A stretch of 64,000 nucleotides of DNA, taken from positions 11,443,948 to 11,507,947 of the forward strand of contig NW_019091362.1 in NCBI RefSeq assembly GCF_001949145.1. The letters are read 5' to 3'. This document shows positions 46,701 through 58,700 of the stretch, one piece after another; positions within the stretch are counted from its first letter, which is position 1, and each line of letters opens with the position of its first letter. Source of the DNA: Acanthaster planci. Lineage: Eukaryota; Echinodermata; Asteroidea; Valvatida; Acanthasteridae. The notes under the pieces are model-generated. The model searched no databases. It worked only from the letters and a program-made list of their open reading frames with translations, and was not told where the DNA came from. A program made the translations under genes and the position numbers.

Positions 46701-49700
46701 GAATACCTGTTATCTTCCTTGGTGTCAGGAAAACAGTGTTTTAGGTATACTGTGATGTGGACAGATTATCCCATAGGTACTGATTTTTGGAGGCGGTATA
46801 TAATGCAGAAGTAGTCACAGTTGAAACTATCTGGATAGCCTGTCTGGCTAGCCTAAATGTTTAGTAACAGTTACATGGTGAAACGTAGCCTATCATTGAG
46901 CAAAGAGTGTTTGCTGTGACTAAATATTATGTTATAATAACCATCTTAATGTTTATAAGGTTAAATTTCCCTCAAGTGATATTGGATGTGATCGTAATAT
47001 CTTAACCTAAAGTGTTGCAACTGGATTTTGACATAGTCTTTCCAAACAAAATGGTGCATGGTGAAGCATGAATGAAAAAAAAAGTCATTTTCTGACAGTG
47101 TTTCGTTCTTATTTACTGCAAACGCGCAGTTCTTGTCATACATCTCTATACTTGGCTAACTTAACCGTTTACTTTAGTATTTGGGGGGGGGGTGTGACAC
47201 CCTCAAAGTGGACACCACTTTGAGCTATATTCTTCCTCAACATAATCTAAGTCTGGATTAGAGGGGGAAACCTACTGGTTTTCTGCGACGTGCCGAGGAT
47301 CAAGCCCAAATTACTGAAAAGATTGATCTTGTATTCCGTGTTCGGCTTCAGCCCCACAAACTCTGAGAAGGCAAGACTGCCTGATGGGTTGAAAACAGCC
47401 AAATAGTTCTCGTCCGCATCGTCCGGGTCGATGTGTAGCATGTACGGGTCGTTTTGATTCTTGGTGCCAGACGCAGTGCGCCATGCTACCGCGATGGTTG
47501 ACTCGGTGAAATTGTACGCCAAGAGCTCGCTTTCCCTGAGTGAGCCTGGAAAAAAGGCCACTTCTGGTCAACAGTTTCTTTGTGGCATGACTTCCATTAG
47601 AATTTATACAGTGCACTTTATGGGTTCACGATGAAACAATGTTCCAACTACTTGGATTGGACGTCTTTGGTAACATTCTAAAAATATGCTGAGAATGGTT
47701 CTGTCTGTCAAGCAAGCTATCTTAGAGCTTACAGGGCTTCCCGTATTTATAAAAGTATTTCTTTTTATCAATTCCATTTTCCGACATGAAAAGGAAGTAA
47801 TGAAAATTTCTGAATGATGTAGAAAGTGTTATTACTGGCTGATCACTGACCTTTAAACAAGACTAGAAGGTTTATCACCATTCAATGTGCAGGCGCTGTG
47901 GGATAGCTGCAAAACTATGCTCGCGCCCCATTTTACACAGTCAACAGTACCCCAAAAGCGAGTTCACTGTAGTAGTGCCTTTGTTCGTGTAGAGGACCAA
48001 AAAGTTAGAAATTTCTGATGCCCATCCCCTTTCTTAACGCTTACCACACTCCCTATAATAGTAGTGTTCACCCTCTCCCGAACTGCTTATTATGACCCCT
48101 GCTTATTCTGATTCAATAGTTTCACAATTTTTCAGGTGATTTGTGTAGGTTTTTGCTAAACAAAACAACGTTTTCAGGGTAAATTTACACCATTCTTGAA
48201 GGCGAAAAAGTTCGATAACGGAATGTTGTTTACGACTACGGCAGGAACGCTTCTTGCTCGGCGGCGAGGAATTACTCCCCGTTTTGTCCTTGTAGTCTCG
48301 ATTTACAGCTCAGTGGGGCTGATACAGGAGGCACGCGATGGGACTTATGAGCTCAATTAATTTTGGATTTATTTGCCCCTAATATCCAAAATTAATTAAC
48401 TATTCTCTGGCGCAAATCCATCCTTGGAAATAATTGTTTATGGTACCGGCTGCTACATCTGCCTCGAACCAACCAGCCGACACTGGCAAGCTCTGTTGTC
48501 GAGAGGTTGAGACATCTGCACTTATAGGCAGGAAGTGTGGGTTCGAGTCCCACCCGAGTACGCTTGGGTTTTTTCACAAGCCTTCGGCGCAAACACTGAG
48601 TATACAGTGTTATAACGCACGTCGGGCAGGGAAAAAAAATCAAAAATGAATTTAATATTTCCCCGGCGCAAATTTGTCCTTGGATATGGCTTGCCGAGCC
48701 CGTGTCATATGAATCCTGCATAAGCATAGAATGATGTCCAAGTGTCGCATGCCATGCTGTACAATACCCGGTAATGTAAATAAATTACCCCAGGAAGTCA
48801 GGTCAGCAGAGGGATTTCGCATTTAGGGCCGCCTGTGCTGTGCATATCCACATCGAAACTGAGGTTTTCTGTGCTGAACTTTGCTCATTTTGATCTTCGA
48901 ATTTTTTGTTGAACGCAAGCCGTTTTCCAGTTTTGGAAGAAAGTTCATGACGACGAAATTGTTTACAAAGGTTCAGTCTCATGTATCATGGAATAATAGG
49001 TGCCAGTGTTTAACCGAATGAATTCTAGGCCTTTCAACAAACAAGATTGGCAACAAGTATGAGGAAAACCATAGTTGAGGTTTTCAACGTTTCCTCGCCG
49101 GCGGGCAGGGCAGTAACGTTATATATGCAATATCAATAAGTAACAATGGGCCTAGGAGTACATCAACTCTCAAGCCGCATGTTCAGTCATCCTGAAAGAC
49201 TCTTCCACCAAAGGTCACAGCCTGAAAAGTCTGAAGTTAACAAACCTTTATGTATTTTGTGTCTTGACTCCTTTCAATAATCTAAATGCAACAATACAAC
49301 TAAGAATCGTGAGCAGCAGGCACGGCGTCACTTTGTGGCAGACAATTAGACGTTGTCAATGTGCGCACATTTGATGCAAACTATGGGACAGAGAGAACCC
49401 CCCGTCTTTGTGTTGGTCATTGTTATACTTATATCTCGGGAATTCTTTTCAGACATGGGAGGGGTGTTAAGTAACATTAGGCTGGACTGTGTATAGGGAT
49501 TGGACTTGTTAGGGGACCCCTCTGTCCCATTTCGTGCCTGGTGTATGTAAATGTGAAACTGACACATGGAACTTCGTTTTAAAACGTGGAAGTGCGCATA
49601 TCGATGTTAAACGCGTCGTATTGGGATCCCTCTCGATTACCTTCAAATGTTACTTTGTCGTGGATGGGGGGGGGCAGGGGGGAGAACATCGCTGTTGTGG

Positions 49701-52700
49701 GAATATCTTATTCTAATTCATTGACTTTTGCGAGTCTAAGTTGTGCCGGCGTAACCTAGAGCGTTCAACTAGAAGGGTGACTTATTATTTTCAGTTTAAA
49801 TGCTATTTAGCACATTTATGGTGTTTCACTCTACACTGGTCTTTTAAGGCTGTTACTGAAGTTCGTACCTAGATTTATGTATCGGCTTTGTGGTCGACTT
49901 TCAAGGCGCATGTCTCCTGAACCAACCACTGCAGATACGCATGCATCAAATGCAGCGCCAGGACGGAGGCTGTCCACCACCAGTCTATCCGTTGTCTTGG
50001 AGACGTAGCCAAGATCTATTGTTGAAGTAGGCCTATATCCCGTGTACATGTTCAGGTACACCCTGTATTGTTCCAAGTTTTGCAAGCTCACTCTCTCCCA
50101 AGTCAGCTCCACGGAAGTTGACGATGAGGTACCGGAAACAACACTGATCCATCTTGGTGTTCTTGGTCCTGCAGAAGAATACGTATATAAACGACTTATT
50201 CTTAGAGGTGTCTTCAGCAACATAGCCAGTGGGGGACCTTGGGGGCTCCCCCCATAAAATTCGTACACATACGTTGCACCACACTCGCGTTAATGTCGCG
50301 TGGTAATTGAGGTGCACATTTATTTGGAAGTCACAACGCCCTAATAGGCTGACCCAGTAAGCCAGCTAATTGTGAATGGCATTTTCTGTTTGTTTAACTT
50401 TTGATCTTCAACATCACGAGGCATGTTTAACGTGCTTGTCCTACGTGCACTCATGTCGGATTTCATGCACGCGTGCGTATGACCCTCGTACGGTAGTGGT
50501 ACTATACAACTGCATCCCAGTCTTTTGTCTAAAGCTAGGTCTAGGATTTCACTCCGTTGGAAGTACACGCAGACGGGCAGACAATAGACCTAGAAGTAGC
50601 TCTAGAAGTCGGTTTCGGACGTGGCCGAATATCGGGTTTGTAGGTGACTTCGTTATACACGTGCACTGATTACAATTAGCTCGAACACTCAAAGCTGTGA
50701 TTTAACTTCAGGTTCAAGGGTTCCGTGTAACTCTGTGTTCTGTGGGCGTGGTTTAAACTGAAGTGACGTCACACTTACGATCGAGTCACAGAGTTTTATT
50801 AGTCAGGCATATTTTTCAGCTATTAATCAGCTTCCTCGATATAACCCACGCACAAAATACATCCTAGAGACCGGGCAAACTCGAGCAGTGGTTGGATGTA
50901 GCCTAATAGTCATTTATCACGCTTGGCATAAAGGGTGAAGCTGGAACCTGCAGCCGCCGCCAAAAGTGCAGTGTGATTTTGAGAGGATGATGAACGCCAT
51001 ATGTAAGGCATAGATTAAAACGTGCCATTTCTGCAACAGCATTCAATAACAGTTAGCAATGGCCCTTACTAGTCCAATGCTCTACCGATGAGATGGCGTC
51101 TCCTGACTCCTCACTCACTTCTACCACGTACAAGTCTCCAGGGAACAAGCTGCATATCTCTTGCCTGTTGAATGTGTAGGTAATGTCTCCTTGCTGGGGT
51201 GTGACGACGATTCGCTCGCTGCTATCCGGCTTAGGCGTCCCCTGTTATGAAAACAGTTATTATTTACTCCCCCTCCGAAAAAAAAATCGTGGAAATAAAT
51301 TTACCGGTAGACTTATTCCATTGGACGCTATAGCTGTGGTGGCACCACACTCACATGCACATTCCTTAGCTTGACGCACGTGTGCATCTGGAAAATCACG
51401 ACACCCTGTTGGTCAGAGAGGCGTGTAACGCGCGCGCACCACCTTGTCACGAGCATTTTGTCGTCATGAGAATGGTTTCAAATTCTGGTTGTCGAATAAC
51501 ACTGTACGTGACCGTAGAAAGCGATTGAAATTAATTAAAACGGCCAATTGATGACAAAAAAATTTGGATTAAGGGTTTGTTTTATGGGAGATATTTTGAA
51601 TATCTTTGGACGGAAGGAACGAAATCATAAAAGTTCGCTCGTACTGAGAACCTAAGTATAATAATCTGAATAGATGGACAGAGAAAGCCCACATTAAACC
51701 TTTAGAAGCATAGAAACAAAGGATGTGCTATTTTACAGGGCATATATACACTGCGGTCGGTGGTCCACTTTGTGTTGATGTCACTGTTAACTTTTTTTAT
51801 GGCTTTTGTTGCACGAAACCACTTGGCAATGACTTGCCTTTCTCCAGTAATAGAGAGCGTATTCTTTATTTTCTCCGTCCTTTGACGCTGGCCACACTAC
51901 CGTCATACAAGAAACTGAGCTGCTTGTTCTTGGGTTGTCGATGAATATGTAGTCGGCGGGAGGTTGAACTTTAGAAAGATATTGAAAAAGGAAAATGTTG
52001 ATTAACAAATGGCCAGCAATGATCGCCTAACGGCTCTGTCTGGGATCTTCTGGAGGTTCTTTCATAAACTGGAAGAGAAGTTTACTGTGTTTACCCTGTT
52101 CATCGAGCAAAAGTGATAGACCAAAATAACTCAGAACAGAAAACCAACTGACCAACAACTTGAACATTGAACGTGCAGCTGCTGTTTCTATTGCCCGACT
52201 CATCTCTGGCTGTGTACGTTACCGAAGTCACTCCCAGCTCAAATTTATCCCCCGGCTCGTGCGTCGAATTCAAGGTCACCTCGCCCCCCGAGTTGTCACT
52301 GGCTGAGGTCAAGCCCCACGTGACCTGGGCTGAGACAGCCGGAAGGAGTGGGTCGAAATCTCGAATGGTCCATCGGATGTGCTCGGAGGGACACTTTGTG
52401 AAAACTGGGGCCTCGTTATCTGCAAGTTGGATACGTGTCAAAATAATCGTCGTGGTCCTAACAAGAGGACATTCACTTGACGTTGCATAAGTTACTTCTT
52501 TTTGATGCCAGAAAGCTTTTTTTCTCTGCCACTAAACTGAAACGCACGAACACATTATTGTGAAATGTGGAAGAATGTTTTTGATTAAAGAGTAGCGCTG
52601 GTCAAAGAGTAGCCTCAAGTCAAAAAGTAGCTATTTGTCAAAAAATACGTTGTGTGTCAGAAAGTACCTTATGGTCAAACAGTACCTGTAGGTCAAAGAG

Positions 52701-55700
52701 TAGCTTTTGGTCGTTATCTAACAGTAGAATGTTGGTCAAAGTGTAGATGTCCAAGAGGATTTCGGTACAAAAAATAACAGCTCATTGGTCGAAGAGTAGC
52801 TGTTTGTCAAAGAGGAACTGTTGGCCGAAGAGTACCTCGAGTTAAAAAATAGCTCTAGGTCATGGAGTACACAGCTAGTGGTCAAAGGCGAGCTGGTGGT
52901 CAAAGAGGAGCATAGTGTAAAAGAGAAGCTGTTGTTCAAAGAGGAACTTTCTGTTCAATGAACACCTCAAAGTCAACGAATAGCTGTTAGTCAAAAAGCA
53001 GGTACTTGTTTAAGGAATAACTCTCGGTCAAGCCGTCTTTCAAAGAGCACCTGGTGGTCAATGAATACCTTTCGGCTAGCAAATACATGTAGCTTTGGTA
53101 AAGGATAAATGGACTGTCAAAGAATAGCTGTTTGCTGTTTTTATTTAAGATGTATTATTACTGGGGTCAGAAAAAAAGAATGTACCATCTTATCCCTTAA
53201 ACTTGGTTTATTTGTTTGAAGCTTTAGTAAACATTTTCTTTTTGTCCCCTGTTTGGTGCAACAGGTTTCCTTTGCGTCAAGGGACTTCATTTTTAGCCTT
53301 CAACTGTATAGCATATACCGCTATGATAAAATGGCCACAGTATGGTATTCCGAGTAAGCCCAATTTTCATAAAAGTTCCCAAGCAAGTGCGTTGTTTTGG
53401 TTTGGTATTATATCAACTCACACGAAACTCTTTACCCATTTTAGGAAGAATGATGCACTTCTTCCCAAAGTGTTTCGGGCGTCTAGGAACAGACCTACCG
53501 ACATGATGTGCCATATAGGAAGCTTTGAATCGGGAATCATGACATTTTGAGGCTTACCATTAACAGTGACCGTGAAAATGCAGGTGTCATTACCGTTCTC
53601 ATCGGTGCAGGTAATGTTTGTAGATCCTATGGAAAACCTGCTCAAAGAAAAATGTCACAGATTAAAAAAAAAAATTGAGCTTCCCTAACTAACCAAACAT
53701 TGTATCGTGTTTTACTTGTAACATCACTGGTGCTAAACAACCAGGTGTCAACGTCACAGGGTGCACTGTTATATCTTGCAGACTACGTCAGGTAGAGACC
53801 GACTAAAACGATTTGTTTCATCACAGATTGACAGCACATTACTGGAAAGATGATCATAAAAGTAAGATGATGACATCCTGAGACATTTGTCATGTGATGT
53901 CAACATCCCGAGATTGATCACTAAATGACAACACCTTAAAAGTAGAATAACAACATCTGGAGATAATTTATCACGGGATTATTTTAAAAATAGATTGACA
54001 ATATCTCGAGCCAAATTATATCACCTAGGATGATGACATCAAAACGAAGAAAATCTACATTCTGAGATTATTTTTCACGGGATGACGATATCCTAATCGT
54101 AGGTAGTTTAACCAGCCTACCCGCAGGTTTATGCCAAGCTCACTAGCCGGAAGCTGCGTACAACTGAGCTCACTCTTTTGGGAAAAATCAATTGAAGGCC
54201 TAGTTGCGTCTAAAACCACATGAACCTTGAGGATAGACCAATACAAATGCAACGATTATGAGTTCAAACCTTCGGTTAAATATGTTTCAACATTTAAGTT
54301 TTGATAATTTTCCGCGTTGTGAATTCACTGTGTTTGGAATTTTGAATTTTGATTGAAGTAAATAGCACCACATTCCCTAATTAAGATGTTAACATATAAA
54401 ATCTTAAAAATAGCGTTCAACGACAGGAAATATTACCGTTGTACGATAATGTAAGGGGTAACAAACTGTGACGTCCTCACCGCTCTGTATTTTTATGTTT
54501 CCAGTGTGTGTAATTGTTCATAGAGCGAAACCAGGAACACTTCATGCGTATAATTATACATGCTTGTAAGATTGTCGTCTTCGCGTTGCTCGAGTTAAAG
54601 TTTCTCGTTCGCGACCACTTTAGTTATATAATTTGTAATGATAGCTGTTTGTAATGTTTGATTGGATACTTGTGTAATTTTTCCTCTCTTGGACCCATAA
54701 TTTATGTATCAGTTTATTATTATAAGTGTGACACGTACTGCGTGCTCTAATCTGCTAAATGGGCGAGTAACACGCATGTTCGGCACTTCGCTTGCCCCAA
54801 TTTTCCGGTAATTATGTGGTGATTTTGAAAAACCTTTGCCACCGCAGCTACACAAAATTGGCAGTTATTACCTTTTACTTCTGTGTCATACTTTGTTCCC
54901 ATTTTGTCATGCACAATCGAGTGTCCGGCTGGCCAGTTCGCTTTTGCAAAATAATTGTGTCTGTTTTTCTTAGGAACAAAAGCAATAGACACGCTAACCC
55001 GTTAACTGAAGGGTCAAATTATAGGTCACTTTTACACGGTCAGATCTTGAGCATATCATGTAAACCCATTGTATTTGGGACTTTTCACTAGATTTTAGAT
55101 CACTTTTATAAATTTCTCAGGCTGACAGTGACAAGTTTGCCAATTTCATTAGCGATTAGTAAGTTTAGTTTGAGGACTGCAAGGATTTTTGGATGCTACC
55201 AATGTGTGTGGGGGGGGGCGGCAGAAAAAAAACAGCCCACTGAAATTTCTTGCACTTACTACAACCAGCAGAACCTGTAGGACTGACATCTTGATTCATA
55301 TGGTAGATGAAATATCCCCAATGCAAGTGATTGGACAGTGAGGATTGTACCTTTTCGAAGGATAACTTTGATTAGTTTTACTTTTTGTCCAAATTTATAT
55401 ATTTCTTACCACTTTGGCCCAGAATTAATGGTTTCCATGTTCCATAATGACGACATAAAAGTTACATACAGCTTTATTAGATCCCCATTTTTAACACGTG
55501 GATTTTATTATTGTGCAGCACTGTATGGTCGCAGGCCGGCTTTTTACAAAATTTAAGTGGTATCCACGATGCCCTGAGCACTTTCACACGTAAGTGTTAC
55601 CGTACGTGAATACTTAGTCGCAAATAAACCTAGTTTACACTTTTTTGTAAATATTTTTCTTACTGTGTGTAATTCGTTATGATGTGGCAGGTTATGCCAG

Positions 55701-58700
55701 GGCAGCCACTTGATGTCGACCATGGGGGCCTCGTTCCCTCAGACAAGTTTCTGAAGTGAATGAATAGAGATGCGTCTGCGACACCGGAAGTAGGGTCTGC
55801 AACTTCCACTTGTGGAGTAGCAGCATGGCAATTTCGACTAGCTTCTGATGAGGCCACATGCAGCAATTCGGGCATCTTCTGAGACTGAGGGGCCACTAAG
55901 GACGATCTGCTGTGGAAGGTAAGCAGGTTGTTTTCAAAAGGTCCCAGGCCTTGACGATCAAAGCCTCAGCTCCAACACTGAGACGGCCGCATGTGCAATT
56001 TGTGAACGACATATACACACCGCAGCTCCTTGTGGATGGTTAGCTGTGTTTTACAGGCCTACGGCAGTCACTCGGGATAACGTGGGATAATTTTATGTGA
56101 CGGTAATGGAACTGGAGTCGAAAGGACTGTGAACTTTACTGTATGTTGCTGGCATAGTGCAGTGAGCTATAGAAGCATGTGTGTGTTGTACATGTAGACG
56201 GTACGGCATATAGCTGCTTACCGTCAGCTGAATTACAGTTTAAGAATTACATGTATTGCATTCCTTCATCCTTTTGTTAATAATCAAACTTAACTAGCCT
56301 TTACAAATTAAACCAGGCACCCGTAGCTCAGCTTTTGGACGCATAGACTAAGTTATCAGAGGATGGGTGCCTCTGAGGTTTTATCTGACAAAAAAACTTA
56401 GTGCAACAAAGTGCAGATGTGGGAAAGCTAATTGCAGAGCACAAATGCAGAACATTTCATTTTATGTGACCATATGTTTTACTGTTGGCACATGTGTAGT
56501 ACATGTACGTGGTACAGGAAGCCAATGATTCTACCTGACAGAATGCCTGTAGACAGGTATCACTGTGTATTTCGCTAGATTTGTCTTCATATCTGTAGTT
56601 TCGCGCCCGTCGAGTAGCTCGGCCAATTCTTCCACTCTCTGTCAAATATTTGAAATGCAAGGTCCTGTCCCATGCATGGCACGCCTAAAAATGATTAAGA
56701 TGAGGAAATCATGGAATGGGTGGCCATAAATCTGGTGTCATTGAATTTGTGGAACCATGGACTACTGAGTACGAAATGAGAACAAAGCAAAGCCCTTCGC
56801 AAGATTTGAAAGAAGTATTTCAACACATGAAGTTATATATAACTAATAAAACTTATCTTCGCACAAATTCCATCGGCAATAGATAAAGTCTTTTAAGAGA
56901 ATCATACTTACCGAACAACGAGGCAATATTAACTGCTATAGTGAGATTGAAAACGCCAAAAGTTCAAACACCTTCAACAATTTTTGCCAACAATGAAATG
57001 TCTCCTCAGTACCAAATTATCTCAGGACATTGTCATCCCACGTTTATGATGTCGTCATCCAGAGTTGTCAATTATGAGAGGGTCATGTTGGCATCTTTAG
57101 GGACGTCGTCATCCCAACATACATTATATATCTCAGTATGTCATCATCCAAAGTTATAAATGTTTTATCCCGAGATTAACCCCAGTCCGTAGGGTGTTTG
57201 TAAAATCATATTTAAATCGGAATATTTATCTTGGGATGTTGTTATCTGCCGTTTAAGATGTCGTCATCCTATATACATTATATATCTTTCGATGTTGTCT
57301 TCCAAAGTAAATATGCCGACATCCCTCGGAGATAAATGAACTCAGGATATTTTCATTACACGTTAGGATGTTGTCATCCCAAGGTATCAATTATCACAGG
57401 ATATCGGCGTCTTTCTTTAAAGATGTCGGCATCCCGAGAAAAAGTATCTGAGGAGGTCATCATCCTTTTTATAATGTCGTCATCACGGTATTAGTTATCT
57501 CGGGATGTCGTTATCCTAAGTTTAGGATGTTGTTTTTCCGAGATAAATCATCTGAGGATGTCACTATCCCACGTTAGGATGCCGTCTTTCCGAAATAAAT
57601 TGATTTTATAGTTTGGGATTTTGTCATTCAAGAAACATTATCCGAGGATGCTGCCATCCTTTTAGGATGTCGTCATCCCGAGATAAAATAAATCAGGATC
57701 TGAACAACTTTGATTGGACTTTTCGAACTCTGTAGGACGATTTTCCTTGTGGATCAGATTGAGAAATATCGTGGTGGTGTTCGATTTATAGCCTCAGTAA
57801 ATTTTCCACTGAGCGGATTACCAAGTGGAAATGATCGTAGGACAGAAACATTTGTGCATAAGTTTGATTAACTTGGAAAACCGTCACAAATATATTTTCA
57901 AAGGAGGCAGCCCATAACTTTAACACTTAAATTGTAGCTGGTATTTCCAATTCCTTGTTATGTGTATACGGAATTTGAAATGAACTGAGACAACGTGGAA
58001 GGTCTTGGGGCCTGCATTGATGAACACACTCTGCCAATCTCCGAAGAGAGAGCAAGAACATCCACTCTAAATTTACCTAGAACCAGATAACAGATCGCAC
58101 GTGGTGTCGTTTGCTTGCCAGTTCACGACAGTTGTTGCCTTTCCAGTGTCTGTGTTCTGAAAGATGTCATCTGGACAATCTGCAACACTGGCTACCGACA
58201 ACAAAGTACATCGCATTATACATTTATATTTACATTTTTATATACGATTATTTGGTAAGGCTCACTTGCCTTCACTCATACGAAGCTGGCACATATTCAT
58301 CATCTTGGACCGTATTACCAATTCGTCTTTGTCTACTGGGGTAGTGATTTATTGGAAAGGTAGAGAAGGTAGGAAACAAGGAATGGAGCCACGTGAGACT
58401 TGGGTCACAGCTGGCCATAGAGGGCGCTGCATAAATCTGGATACACAAGAGCTCGCCATTTTGCCCATTAAAATTATATTGTGCAATTGTACAATGTAGT
58501 GTAAACAAGTAAAAGTAAAATGTATTGTCAGTGTTTGAAAAATATGTTTTAGACATAATGTGCGGAAATACTGGAACGCTGCGTTAATTCATTATGCACC
58601 GGAAAAATATTGGGGGTGGGGAAAATCACCGTTGACGTCCCCCACCTGGAAATTATTGTGAGGACATGTACGTCCTCAACCCCCGGGGCATCGTCTCCCA

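Noticed and set aside
48491-48562. Functional tRNA gene
   Set aside because: A and B boxes are good, but the acceptor stem does not pair and the anticodon loop is irregular; a SINE head fits better.
52736-52939. Ser/Thr-rich minus-strand frame
   Set aside because: Entirely inside the 20-bp minisatellite.
53203-53550. 115-codon plus-strand open frame
   Set aside because: No domain, no splice context, opposite strand to the surrounding gene and inside its intron; judged chance.
55680-55917. GC-richer plus-strand exon ending in GAAG|GTAAGC
   Set aside because: Frames stop after about 26 codons and no partner exon is visible.
56322-56385. tRNA-like sequence (CGTAGCTCAGCTTTTGGACGC)
   Set aside because: A-box-like only; no T arm or B box and no cloverleaf.
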